Source: a bacterium
GTDB taxonomy: Bacteria; Hinthialibacterota; Hinthialibacteria; OLB16
Assembly (NCBI GenBank): GCA_022072055.1
Contig: JAJVIK010000006.1
Location: forward strand, 124,001-188,000
Direction: 5' to 3'
Length of the DNA: 64,000 bases
Shown here: in pieces, positions 35,038-43,708 of the stretch
Layout of the letters: each line of letters starts with the position of its first letter
Position numbering within the stretch: position 1 is the stretch's first letter
The notes under the pieces: model-generated
Seen by the model: the letters and a program-made list of their open reading frames with translations, nothing else
Told to the model about the DNA's origin: nothing
Databases searched by the model: none
Translations under genes and position numbers: made by a program

Positions 35038-36612
35038 TCAGTACAGCGACCAGTTGTCCACCGCGGTGCTCTCCAGCGGACCCTGCGAACCCAACGCGCC
35101 GCCCGTCTCATCGGCGGTGCCGAGCAGGTTGTTGAAGTACAGGTACGCGTTCGCGTCGCACGAACCCGGACCGTTGTACTGCGGGTCGACATTCAGGTTG
35201 TTGGCCGAGGTCAGCGTCCAGGCGCCCGAATTGTCGATCTGGGTGATCGCGAAGATATCATTGTCGTGAATGTTCGCGTTCCGCGCCACGCCCGCGTCCG
35301 CGCCGGTGAGGGCGATACCGGTCGTGGTGTAGAAGATCGAGTTGGTCACCGTCAGGTTGGCGACCGGCTCGGGAGCGACCGGGGGATCATCGCCGAGGAT
35401 CCCGCGCCCATCCGGGCTGAAGAAGTCGCAGTGGTCGACCGTGGTCGAGCTGGAGGGCGGGAACCCGAAGAACGCCCAGTCCCCATCGAAGTCGCCGGGG
35501 GAGTACTGAATCCCCTGAACCACCGCCGCGGTTTCGGTGACATTGAAGATGCAGCGCGCGAAGGAAACATCCCCCTCGCTCACGCGCACCAGACGGCCAT
35601 CGTTGGCGTCGCCGCAAAAGATTGTGTCATTGAAACTCACATCCGCCAGCGGGGTCGGGCCGGCTTCCGCCAGATTCGACTCCACCGCGACCAGGTTGTT
35701 GTTGGTGCTGCGCTCGAACACGCAGTCATTGAACACCCAGGTGCCGCCGCCGATGTCGAAAGCGTCGTTGGCGTCGTGGAAGCGGCAGTTGTTCCAGACA
35801 AAGTTGCCCGCGTCCAGCTCACCCAATCCGCCATCCCCGAAATACCCGACCACTTCCGTGTTGGTGATCGTCCCCGAACCGTGAACGACCGCGAACGGCG
35901 GCGGGACCAGACCGTTGAGGATCGCGATGTAATAGGCCGCGTCCACCGTGTCGAAGACCGCGTCCCCGTACTTGAGGGTGCTGCCGGTGATCGTCAGGTT
36001 GGCCGAGGTCCTTGGGGCCGCATACCCGGCGGCGGTCACCGCTCCGCCGGTCAGAGCGTCCAGGAACGCGTAGAAGCCGGTGAAGACATACACCGCCCGC
36101 CCGGCGTTGTTGTCCGGATTAGCCTCGATGATGCAATTGTCAATCGTCAAGTTGTCGCCGAATACGAAAACAGTCGCGGCTTCCTGAACCACCGCGTCAC
36201 CCGTCGTCGAGTTGTTCCGGATGGTCAGGTTGCGGAGGGTGGTCCCGGAGCCTTCCACGATCAGGCCGTGGTGATCCGGAGCGCCGCCCGCGCCGAGGAT
36301 CGTGTAAACCAGACCCAAGAGGCCGCGAGTGGCCGGGCCGGAGGGAACCGCGTTGGCGGCCTCGATGACCACAGTCGCCCCGGTCGCCGGCTGAAGGGTC
36401 AGGTTGTTCCTCGACAGGAGGGTGCTACCCGGGATGAAGATGTCCTCCGTGTAGGTCCCGTTGGCGATTTCGATGGTGTCGCCATTGGCCGCCGCCAGAA
36501 TTGCGGCCTGGATTGTCGGCTGCCCACCCGGCACGGTGATGGTGGCCGAGTGGGAGACTGGGGTGAAGGCCGCCAGGGCCAACACCGTTAAAACGATTAA
36601 ATGCTTGTTCAT
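35038..36612 (-). CDS. Secreted right-handed parallel beta-helix protein, copy 2
   Basis: 524 residues, the same length as copy 1 and very similar in both protein and DNA. Differences cluster in the signal peptide (HLIVLTVLALAAFTPVSHS), around residues 100-160 and in the last 50 residues (PGSCDANAYLYFNNLLGTADE against PGVCDPLGYLYLNNSLATADE, partly shown), while residues about 165-480 are almost unchanged, as expected after duplication and gene conversion. It ends in AVDNWSLY. Sec signal then ATITVPGGQPTIQAAILAA. Probably exported to the surface; ligand and enzymatic activity unknown. Confidence 0.82.
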   Translation of the reverse strand: MNKHLIVLTVLALAAFTPVSHSATITVPGGQPTIQAAILAAANGDTIEIANGTYTEDIFIPGSTLLSRNNLTLQPATGATVVIEAANAVPSGPATRGLLGLVYTILGAGGAPDHHGLIVEGSGTTLRNLTIRNNSTTGDAVVQEAATVFVFGDNLTIDNCIIEANPDNNAGRAVYVFTGFYAFLDALTGGAVTAAGYAAPRTSANLTITGSTLKYGDAVFDTVDAAYYIAILNGLVPPPFAVVHGSGTITNTEVVGYFGDGGLGELDAGNFVWNNCRFHDANDAFDIGGGTWVFNDCVFERSTNNNLVAVESNLAEAGPTPLADVSFNDTIFCGDANDGRLVRVSEGDVSFARCIFNVTETAAVVQGIQYSPGDFDGDWAFFGFPPSSSTTVDHCDFFSPDGRGILGDDPPVAPEPVANLTVTNSIFYTTTGIALTGADAGVARNANIHDNDIFAITQIDNSGAWTLTSANNLNVDPQYNGPGSCDANAYLYFNNLLGTADETGGALGSQGPLESTAVDNWSLY

Positions 36613-36653
36613 GTTTACTCTGCTCCTTTCTTATTTTGAACCTTGATTTGCTC

Positions 36654-36711
36654 CGAGGAATTCCTCGTGAAGAGCCTCATCGCTCCGATTGATGATTCCA
36701 ATGCTATTGGA
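36654..36711. repeat. Leader inverted repeats upstream of beta-helix copy 2
   Basis: A perfect 14-bp palindrome CGAGGAATTCCTCG (36654-36667) and a second inverted repeat TCCAAT-gct-ATTGGA (36697-36711), the latter next to the -10 element. Equivalent pairs occur before copies 1 and 3. Confidence 0.75.
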
Positions 36712-36740
36712 AGATTATCCGAAATCTCCCACCGTGACAA
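36712..36740 (-). promoter_or_regulatory. Promoter of beta-helix copy 2
   Basis: Minus strand: TTGTCA (36735-36740), 17-bp spacer, TAATCT (36712-36717). The flanking CTATTGTCACGG block is shared with the copy 1 promoter. The predicted start site falls within the adjacent inverted repeat, so a regulator could act there. Confidence 0.6.
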
Positions 36741-36893
36741 TAGGGTTTTTCCGGTTGAGTGAAAAATATTTCTTGGTCTTGATGTTTGAAGTGGTAAACC
36801 AGTATAATAATACGTAATAGTAAGAATACAAACCACTATTCCCCGCCTCAAACGCCGGCTGACGGCTGGCGAAACCCCTCCCATCCGGGGCAA
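36741..36893. other. AT-rich spacer between beta-helix copies 2 and 3
   Basis: Part of the 362-bp gap 36613-36974. An AT-rich tract around 36755-36840 (AATAATACGTAATAG) contrasts with the GC-rich surroundings; no open frame or RNA gene recognised. Confidence 0.5.
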
Positions 36894-36928
36894 CTCCCCT
36901 GGCCGCCAAGTCCTGGCGGCCAGGGGAG
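36894..36928 (-). terminator. Long stem-loop after beta-helix copy 3
   Basis: Perfect 15-bp arms (36894-36908 and 36914-36928) with loop AGTCC, 46 bp after the stop of the minus-strand gene. Unlike the other two terminators it has no T-run in either direction, so it may terminate inefficiently or protect the transcript end. Confidence 0.5.
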
Positions 36929-36974
36929 AATGCGGTCCCGATCTTGAATGGGGGCCTGAGCGGGCCAACCCCCA

Positions 36975-38648
36975 TTACTGATACAGCGACCATTGATCCA
37001 CGGACGCGGGCGGTTCCGGGGCAACGGTATTGCCTTGTGAGCCGATTTCGGTGTTTCCGGTGCCCAGCGTGTCCATCGCGGTCCCCTCGGCATACTGGAA
37101 CCCAAGCGGGTCACATCCGGTCGGATCCGTATACTGCGGAGGGATGTTGATGTTGTTGCTGAGGTTCTGGGTCCAGCTTCCCTCCACGTTGAACTGAGTC
37201 CCCGCGAAGACGTTGCAGTTTTGGACGGTCAAAGTCTTCGGGATGGCGTTCGCCGTCGGGAGGTCGATGCCGATCACGCACTGGAAGATGGAATCGGTCA
37301 CGGTGACATCCAGGCCCGGGGCAATGCTGCTGGGATCGTCGTTGTCCGACTCGATGCCTTTGCCGTCGAGATTGTAAAGGTCACAGTTGTCGAGCTGGAC
37401 GGAGGGATTGATCTTCACTGGGATGGACGCGCCCGGGAAGATTTGAGCCGGCGGGAGGGCCTCCAAGAGGGTGAAACCCCCATCGAAGTTGGTGCCGTCA
37501 AACCGAATCAACCGGACGGCGGGATCGCCGGTGTTGGTCGCGGCGAAGATGCAGGAGTTGAAAGTCGCCTGCCCCTCGTTGATGACCACCATGCCATCGC
37601 CCTGAGCGCCGCCGCAAAACAGGCAGTTGGTGAAAGTCCCCAGGGAGCAGCCGCCGCCGAAGTCCAAGTCCGCCGAAAGGTTGACCAGCTCATTGTTGCC
37701 GACCTTGCTGGAGAAGGTGCAATCGGTGAAGGTCGAGCTGTTCCCCTCCGTGGTGTAGGCGTCGGTGTTGTCGTGGAAGTTGCAGTTGATGTTGGTGGTC
37801 GCGCCGTTGGCCGCCTGCGAGACATCGTCGTTGCCGAAGAACTCGCAGGTGTCAAAGGTGGTGGTGGAAACCAGGGGTTCACTATATACAGGGCCATTCA
37901 AGAGCAGCAGGGCGTGACCATAATCCACCGAGGCGTATGCGATGTCGGTATTCTGCAGGGTGCAGTTCAGGAACTGGGTCCCGGTGACCGGAAGCGGAGT
38001 GGTTTCATACCCGGTGCCGTTCAACGCTCCGGACAAGACCGCGTTCACAACCGGGCCGTTGAACGCGACGGTAAGCGCGCCGACCAAGTCGTTGCTTGAA
38101 ACCGGGGCGCCTTGAATGATGCAATTCTGGAAGACGGTGTTGTTCCCAAGAATCGTGACCGCCGCGGCGGAATTGAGAGTCGGGTCGCCGGTGGTCGAGG
38201 GATTCTGGATGTTCAACCCCTGTAGGGTGACATTATTGGCCTCGACAATCAGGCCCTTGTGGTCCGCGGCGCCCACCCCGGGGTTGCCGTTCCCACCCAA
38301 GAAGTTGAACTGGATCAGGCCGACGATGCCGCGCTGGAAGAGGGTGGCGGCTCCGCCTGAGTTGTTCGCCGCCACCGTGTTGGTGGCGACAATGGTTGGG
38401 TTCTGGCCCGCGGCCGCGCGGATGGTGAGTCCGTTCTTGTTGCCGGGAAGGGCCGATGGACCCTCGATGAAAAGATCCTCGTTGTAAGTGGCGCTGTTTT
38501 CAATTTCGATGATGTCCCCGGCCGCTGCCGCGTTGATCGCCGCTTGCAGGGTTGCGTGAGCAGATGGCACAAGAATCGTGGCCGCGTACGCCGCGCGCGG
38601 AAAGATCGCGAAGACCAACAACGTTAAAACGATTAAATGTTTCTTCAT
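36975..38648 (-). CDS. Secreted right-handed parallel beta-helix protein, divergent copy 3
   Basis: 557 residues from the ATG at 38648. The signal peptide HLIVLTLLVFAIFPRAAYA closely matches copy 2, and the mature start ATILVPSAHATLQAAINAAAAGDII keeps the family opening. The body is clearly related but much diverged, with beta-helix strands (LTIRAAAGQNPT, LQGLNIQNPSTTGD, FTDCTFSSKVGNNEL, VTDSIFQCVIGI) and it ends in SVDQWSLYQ, the shared C-terminal motif plus Gln. A start at 38669 would lengthen the N-terminus without a better signal. The three copies are arranged head to tail and were probably made by successive duplication, copies 1 and 2 most recently. Confidence 0.82.
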   Translation of the reverse strand: MKKHLIVLTLLVFAIFPRAAYAATILVPSAHATLQAAINAAAAGDIIEIENSATYNEDLFIEGPSALPGNKNGLTIRAAAGQNPTIVATNTVAANNSGGAATLFQRGIVGLIQFNFLGGNGNPGVGAADHKGLIVEANNVTLQGLNIQNPSTTGDPTLNSAAAVTILGNNTVFQNCIIQGAPVSSNDLVGALTVAFNGPVVNAVLSGALNGTGYETTPLPVTGTQFLNCTLQNTDIAYASVDYGHALLLLNGPVYSEPLVSTTTFDTCEFFGNDDVSQAANGATTNINCNFHDNTDAYTTEGNSSTFTDCTFSSKVGNNELVNLSADLDFGGGCSLGTFTNCLFCGGAQGDGMVVINEGQATFNSCIFAATNTGDPAVRLIRFDGTNFDGGFTLLEALPPAQIFPGASIPVKINPSVQLDNCDLYNLDGKGIESDNDDPSSIAPGLDVTVTDSIFQCVIGIDLPTANAIPKTLTVQNCNVFAGTQFNVEGSWTQNLSNNINIPPQYTDPTGCDPLGFQYAEGTAMDTLGTGNTEIGSQGNTVAPEPPASVDQWSLYQ

Positions 38649-38687
38649 GTTCCCTGTGCTCCCTTTCATCAGACTTGAATTGTGCTC

Positions 38688-38741
38688 CGAGGAACTCCTC
38701 GTAAAGAGCCTTACTGCTCCGCATCACGCGATTCAAATCGC
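38688..38741. repeat. Leader inverted repeats upstream of beta-helix copy 3
   Basis: CGAGGA-ac-TCCTCG (38688-38701) and GCGATT-ca-AATCGC (38728-38741). The positions match those before copies 1 and 2, while the sequence of the second repeat differs in every copy although its symmetry is kept. A TAATCT element adjoins the second repeat but no good -35 box is seen. Confidence 0.7.
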
Positions 38742-38905
38742 AAGATTAAGGTTACTCGATAGGTCAGGGTCTGAGAATATGTTTTTTTCGTTTGGATTAA
38801 AAAAAACTCATGCACGCCCGCATGATAACATCAATCAAGTAATATATTGCCGGTTATATTGAGCCGCCATCCGGGAATCATCTCCCTAGCGGGCAAGGCC
38901 GGGGT

Positions 38906-40081
38906 ATGCGGGATTGCCTGCTTGAAAGGGGCTCCGGTCGGGCCGACAATGGGATTGAAATGGGCGCGGTCGCCAACGAATTCCGTGATCTTTCCCGGAT
39001 GGTGGTGGGGCATTGGTCTCGCCACGCGGCCCGGCCCGCGCCCCTGCGAAACCTGACTCTTTCGCTCACCTACCGCTGCAACGCCCGCTGCGTGATGTGC
39101 AACATCTGGGAGAACCCCTCCGACCCCAAGGCGGAGGTCACCCTCGATCAGGCGCGGGATGTGGCCAATTCGCGCTGGACACGGGGCCTAGTGTCGCTGT
39201 CCCTCACCGGCGGCGAGCCGCTCCTGCGCGAGGACCTCGCCGAGGTGGCGGCAACTTTCTCCAGGGCAATCCCGAACTGCTATATCAGCCTGGTCACCAA
39301 CGGCCTCATGCCGAGCCTCACCCTGCGCCGCATCGAGCAGATCCTTTCCAAGACCACCAACGAAATCTGGATGAATGTGTCGATCGACAGCTTGGACGAA
39401 AGCTACAACGATGTGCGGGGAATTCCGGGCGGCGAACGGAAGATCCAGGAGACCGCCGAGGGCTTGGTGGAACGCGCCCGAACCGAGGCGCGTCTCAAGG
39501 TGGGCATCCTCTATACCCTGATGCCCGAGAACATTCACCAGGCCCTTCCGGTGCTGCAATACGCCCAGCGCCTCGGCGTGCAGTTCACCCTCAATGTGAT
39601 CAACGGGGGGGATGTGTTTTACCAACAGAAGCCGGACACCACGATGGCATGGTATCGGGAACATCTCGCGGAGATCAAGGCGCTCTTCGCGGAATTGGCC
39701 GCTGCGGGGTATGACCGTCCGCTGGCGCGCAAGCTCATGGATGTGTTTCCGCAATACCTGGAGGAGCGGCCGCGCCGCCCGGTGGCCTGCTTTTCCGGGT
39801 TCACCAGCTGCTTCATCGGTCCCTTTGGGGATGTCTACACCTGTGTGCCCGCGAGCGAGGCTTACCGCATGGGGAGCCTCAAGGAGAACCGTTTCGATGA
39901 GATCTGGACCTCTGAGCGCGCGCGAACAGTCCGTGAGGCGGTGAACCGTCACGAGTGCAACTGTCTGCTGACCTGCGAGACCACCAACAGCCTCAAGTTT
40001 TCGCCGAGCTTCCTGTTGGAGAGAGCGCGGGACCGCCTGGTGAACGGGAAACGCCCCCCCGTGTTAATCCCGCCAGGATAG
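38906..40081 (+). CDS. Radical SAM protein with SPASM-like C-terminus
   Basis: 391 residues (ATG at 38906; an in-frame ATG at 38960 is also possible). The radical SAM cluster motif is CNARCVMC, followed by LSLTGGEPLLRED and VSIDSLDESYNDVRGIPGG, the usual SAM-binding pattern. The C-terminal region has cysteines at ACFSGFTSCFIGPFGDVYTCVPASE and HECNCLLTCE, suggesting one or two auxiliary clusters (SPASM/twitch). Substrate unknown; family members act on peptides or on glycan/lipid and cofactor precursors. The final 18 bp overlap the convergent moeA. The upstream 257-bp gap is AT-rich and divergent from beta-helix copy 3. Confidence 0.82.
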   Translation: MRDCLLERGSGRADNGIEMGAVANEFRDLSRMVVGHWSRHAARPAPLRNLTLSLTYRCNARCVMCNIWENPSDPKAEVTLDQARDVANSRWTRGLVSLSLTGGEPLLREDLAEVAATFSRAIPNCYISLVTNGLMPSLTLRRIEQILSKTTNEIWMNVSIDSLDESYNDVRGIPGGERKIQETAEGLVERARTEARLKVGILYTLMPENIHQALPVLQYAQRLGVQFTLNVINGGDVFYQQKPDTTMAWYREHLAEIKALFAELAAAGYDRPLARKLMDVFPQYLEERPRRPVACFSGFTSCFIGPFGDVYTCVPASEAYRMGSLKENRFDEIWTSERARTVREAVNRHECNCLLTCETTNSLKFSPSFLLERARDRLVNGKRPPVLIPPG

Positions 40082-41293
40082 GAGCTCCACCTCCACCTTC
40101 GCGCCTTCCTCCAGTCGGTCTTCCTCCAACGGGAAACGGATCAGGCAATTGGCCTCCGCCAGGCCGCCAAGCATGTGGGAGCCTTGACCCTCCAGAGGTG
40201 TTGCCACCAGCTCCCCGCGCTCCTCGCGCAAGCGCGCGCGGACCCATTCCATCCGCCCCGGCTTCTTGCGCGCCTCGCGCGCGAGACGGGCCGAGATCGA
40301 GACCGGGGATTCCCTCCGATATCCCCGGAGTCGCGCGAGCGCGGGTTTCACCAGTTGGTGGAAGGAAAGCAGCGCGGCCACCGGATTCCCGGGGAGTCCA
40401 AAGACCAAGTGGCTGTGGCGGAACTTCCGTCGCACCCCGAAATAGTTCGGCATGCCGGGCTTGATCGCCAGCCGCCAATAGATGGTCTTGACCTCGAGCT
40501 CGGAGAGCGCTTCCTTGACCAGGTCGTAATCGCCCACGGAGACCCCGCCGACCGTGATCAGGACATCCGAGTCCTCCAACGCCGAACCAAGGGCCTCCCG
40601 TGTCGCATCGCGGTCATCGCGGAGGTGGAGGATGGTGGGGGGCTCGAGTCCGAACTCCTGAATCGCCGCCGAAAGCGCTAAGGAGTTCGAATCGTAAATC
40701 TGGCCCCGGCGGAGCCGGGTTCCCGGCGGGATCAGTTCATCCCCGGTGACCGCCAGGGTCACGGTCGGCGCTCGATGCACACGGACATGCGCGCGCCCGA
40801 AACCGGCCAGAAGCCCAAGCACCGGGGGTGTGATCCGCGCGCCCGCGGGGAACACGACCGCCCCCCGACGAAACTCCTCCCCCCGATAGCGGACATTCTC
40901 CCCCTCGGCCACCGGTCGCGTCACCAGAATCGAGTCCCCCTCCTCGCGGACCGCTTCCTTCATGAGAACCGCGTCCGCGCCGCGAGGGAGCTTCCCGCCC
41001 GTGAAGATCTTGATCGCGCCCCGCAAGGGCTGGCTGGGGGACTCGTACTGGCCCGCGCGGACCATGCCGGAGATCCGGAGGCGAATCGGCAAACCCTCGA
41101 CCGCCGAGACGGTGTCGGCCGCGAACACGGCGTAGCCATCCACCGCCGACTGGGTGAAAAGGGGAATGTCCTGACTCGCCACAAGGGGGTCGGCTAGAAC
41201 CTTGCCATGAACCGCCTCGAGCGGAAGACGCACACTCGGCAGCGGTTTGGCGTGAGCCTCAATCAGCTCCAAGGCTTCCGGGAGTGATATCAA
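40064..41293 (-). CDS. moeA: Molybdopterin molybdotransferase MoeA
   Basis: 409 residues. Motifs are FTQSAVDGYAVFA, IFTGGKLPRGADAVLMKEAV, VTGDELIPPGTRLRRGQIYDSNSLAL (partly shown), GGVSVGDYDLVKEAL and VFGLPGNPVAALLSF. It inserts molybdenum into adenylylated molybdopterin in the cytoplasm. It begins 11 bp after the Wzm-like permease gene and ends inside the convergent radical SAM gene. No molybdoenzyme is in the window. Confidence 0.93.
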   Translation of the reverse strand: MISLPEALELIEAHAKPLPSVRLPLEAVHGKVLADPLVASQDIPLFTQSAVDGYAVFAADTVSAVEGLPIRLRISGMVRAGQYESPSQPLRGAIKIFTGGKLPRGADAVLMKEAVREEGDSILVTRPVAEGENVRYRGEEFRRGAVVFPAGARITPPVLGLLAGFGRAHVRVHRAPTVTLAVTGDELIPPGTRLRRGQIYDSNSLALSAAIQEFGLEPPTILHLRDDRDATREALGSALEDSDVLITVGGVSVGDYDLVKEALSELEVKTIYWRLAIKPGMPNYFGVRRKFRHSHLVFGLPGNPVAALLSFHQLVKPALARLRGYRRESPVSISARLAREARKKPGRMEWVRARLREERGELVATPLEGQGSHMLGGLAEANCLIRFPLEEDRLEEGAKVEVELLSWRD

Positions 41294-41304
41294 CGGAACC
41301 CTCC

Positions 41305-42129
41305 TTATAGGCGGTCGGCGATTTGAGGGCCGACCTTGCGGTCCACCCAGATGGCAAGCGCGAAGAGCAGGGCGATCTCCACGATCGCGACCCCCACGAA
41401 CAAGTGGGGGACCCCGATCCAGCCCATGCCGGTGGTTTCATGGACCAGGAGCAGCTGCTGCCTAAGCGCGAGCAGTGGGGTGAGCGGATTGAGGAGATAC
41501 AGAAACGAGAGATGGTAAGTGGAGAGCTTCCCCAAGGCCATTCCCACCGGATAGATGATCGGAGAGGCGTAGAAGCCGACCATCAGCGCGATTTCGAGAA
41601 TCTGCAAGGTGTCGCGCGCGAGCACCTGGAGGGAGGCCAAGAGCCAGATCAACGCGGCGGCGAGGCCCAGTTCGGCCAGGCTGATCGGAACCAGCCAGAG
41701 GAGTTTCGGCTCCCAACCGTGGGCCCCGGCCAATCCCAAGATCACCACCAAGGCGGCCTGGGCGAGGAGATAGTGGATCCAGTGGGAGACCGCGGTGGAG
41801 ATCGGCAGCGCGGGAATCCAGAACGCGGCGCGGGTGATCAGGTGCTGGTGGCTCAGGTAAGCGGTGGCCCCCTGAAGGAGCGCGCCCGCGAGAAACCCCC
41901 AGGTGATGATCCCCACCGCCAGGAACGTGCCATAGTTCACCGTTTCGGGTAGTCCGGTCATCCCCCCGCGCAATCCGAGGAGTTTCTCGAAGACCATATA
42001 GAAGAGCACAATCTGCGCGCACGGCTTGGCCAGCGACCAAAGGAACCCCAGCGAGGTGAAGCGATAGCGCAACCCGAGGTCGCGGCGGATCAGTTGTTTG
42101 ACCAGGGACAGGGTTGGCGTCATGCGCAT
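41305..42129 (-). CDS. wzm: Wzm-type polysaccharide ABC-2 exporter permease
   Basis: 274 residues with six predicted transmembrane helices. The opening LVKQLIRRDLGLRYRFTSLGFLWSLAKP is the ABC-2/Wzm N-terminal signature, and PLTPLLALRQQLL ends the family. It forms the channel for undecaprenyl-linked polymer with a Wzt ATPase, here most likely the protein at 1-1060, separated by about 40 kb and other genes. It is co-directional with moeA, 11 bp apart. Confidence 0.85.
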   Translation of the reverse strand: MRMTPTLSLVKQLIRRDLGLRYRFTSLGFLWSLAKPCAQIVLFYMVFEKLLGLRGGMTGLPETVNYGTFLAVGIITWGFLAGALLQGATAYLSHQHLITRAAFWIPALPISTAVSHWIHYLLAQAALVVILGLAGAHGWEPKLLWLVPISLAELGLAAALIWLLASLQVLARDTLQILEIALMVGFYASPIIYPVGMALGKLSTYHLSFLYLLNPLTPLLALRQQLLLVHETTGMGWIGVPHLFVGVAIVEIALLFALAIWVDRKVGPQIADRL

Positions 42130-42184
42130 CCGATTCGGGAGATGATCCTACATCCGAAGCCACTTTGGGGGATATGGGGGCGGC

Positions 42185-43708
42185 TCACAGGTTCACCGGA
42201 AGCCGCGCGGGATGGACCGCGAGCTCCAGGAGAGCGTAGAGGAGGTAGGCCACCCCATCCGTCGCCTCGTAGTAGGGTTTGGCGGGGTGCCCCTTGAACC
42301 AGCCGTTCTCATAAAGCTTTTCGATGGCGTCATCGGCGAGTTGCAGCGCGGTGTCCAGGTCCTCCGGGTTTCCGGTGGTTTGGTGGAGGTTCAGAAAGAA
42401 GGATATCGAGCGCCCATAGTTTTCGGCGTAGGTCCCGCCCGCGCCCTCGGCGCTCGGAAGCGCATCGGCGGTTTCCTGGCGCCAACGCCTCCCCATGCCC
42501 GGCGGCAGCGCCTTGCGGATCTCGGCGGCCCAATTCCTCGCGGCCACAAGCGCGGTGGGATCGCCGGTCACCTGGTAGGCATACATGGTCGCCTGGGCCG
42601 CCTCGACCGGGAACTCGTACGAGAACATGACCGTGCGCCAGATGTCCACATACCCGGTGGGTTTCCAGATGTCGTACCCCGGCCCTTTCTCCTGGTCGCG
42701 GATCGGGGTCCCATCCAGCGCGAGCATGGCGTGGTGGCGGCCCGCTTCGGGATCCCAGCCGAAGCGTTCATACGCCGCGATGTAGGCCAGGGCGATGTCC
42801 TTGAAATGCGCCTCATGGCTCAGCTCATAAGCCTTGAGCAGGCAGGCCACATGCGGCCCGGTGACCGTGGTGAAGCAATGGTGGGCATCGTAACGGTCCC
42901 CCGTGGAGGGAGCGTCCGGAGCCAGGTTCGTGGTTGGGTTTCGGGCGTTCCAGTGACGGTCCGCGATCTTCCTGGCCCAATCCAGATGGCGGGGATCCCC
43001 GGTCTTGGAATGGAGAAACGCGAAGGCGTGCAGGAAGGAGCCGCCGGAGAAGGCGAAGTCGCAGCCCCGGCTCTTGTCGTCGTGACGGTTGTGCTCGCCG
43101 GTCTCGCGGTCCACCAGGTGCCACTCCCAGATCCCCTCGATCTCCTTCCGGACCCCCTCCGGGGTCACCTTCCACATCCGGTCCCAATTCGCGCACAGGA
43201 CCAGGATTTCATGGGGACCCTTGCCGTCCTGATCGCCGCCGGGGCGATCCTCGTAGGCGTCGTAAAAAATGTGCGTTCCCCAGGCCAGCAGGCCGTTGTC
43301 CTTGATGGAACGCTCGAAATAGACCCGGATGTAATCCTCGGCCGCGTGGGCGTAGCGGGGATTGTCCGTGAGCTCCGAGAAGGCGAATAAGGTCCGGACC
43401 AAGGGTTGATCATCCCACAGGTCGGCGCCCGCTGGGTTCCTGCGGTGGAGACGTCCCTCGCTGCGGATCAGGCCATCCAGGACAAGCGGTTCCTTGGGGG
43501 ACTCCCCGGTGCGGATGTCGAGGATGCTCATCAGCATCGGAGTGTGGACAGGACCATACCGGTCGGTTCCGAACTCCAAGAGCTTGTCGAGGCAGGATTT
43601 CACCGCATCGCGATAGCGCGCGGCCTTCTCCGGCTCGATGGGGCCCGCGAAGGCGATGGGCATCCCCACAAGGAGGGGGAAGAACAGAAGACCGAGGAGC
43701 CGTTTCAT
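42185..43708 (-). CDS. Exported alpha/alpha-barrel protein, possible polysaccharide lyase/hydrolase
   Basis: 507 residues from the ATG at 43708, with a Sec signal (LLGLLFFPLLVGMPIAFA). Repeating helical pairs with motifs such as RYAHAAEDYIRVYFERSI, SGGSFLHAFAFLHSKTGDP, DIWRTVMFSYEFPVEAAQA (partly shown) and YLLYALLELAV suggest an (alpha/alpha)6 barrel of the kind found in pectate lyases, glycosidases and uronyl hydrolases. I do not recognise a specific family and see no diagnostic catalytic residues. It overlaps the upstream membrane transferase gene by 4 bp, so the two are probably made together. Confidence 0.6.
   Translation of the reverse strand: MKRLLGLLFFPLLVGMPIAFAGPIEPEKAARYRDAVKSCLDKLLEFGTDRYGPVHTPMLMSILDIRTGESPKEPLVLDGLIRSEGRLHRRNPAGADLWDDQPLVRTLFAFSELTDNPRYAHAAEDYIRVYFERSIKDNGLLAWGTHIFYDAYEDRPGGDQDGKGPHEILVLCANWDRMWKVTPEGVRKEIEGIWEWHLVDRETGEHNRHDDKSRGCDFAFSGGSFLHAFAFLHSKTGDPRHLDWARKIADRHWNARNPTTNLAPDAPSTGDRYDAHHCFTTVTGPHVACLLKAYELSHEAHFKDIALAYIAAYERFGWDPEAGRHHAMLALDGTPIRDQEKGPGYDIWKPTGYVDIWRTVMFSYEFPVEAAQATMYAYQVTGDPTALVAARNWAAEIRKALPPGMGRRWRQETADALPSAEGAGGTYAENYGRSISFFLNLHQTTGNPEDLDTALQLADDAIEKLYENGWFKGHPAKPYYEATDGVAYLLYALLELAVHPARLPVNL

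Noticed and set aside
33210-36591. Conserved antisense frames (plus strand) opposite beta-helix copies 1 and 2
   Set aside because: They look conserved only because the two genes are near-identical duplicates; no signal, ribosome site or domain supports them.
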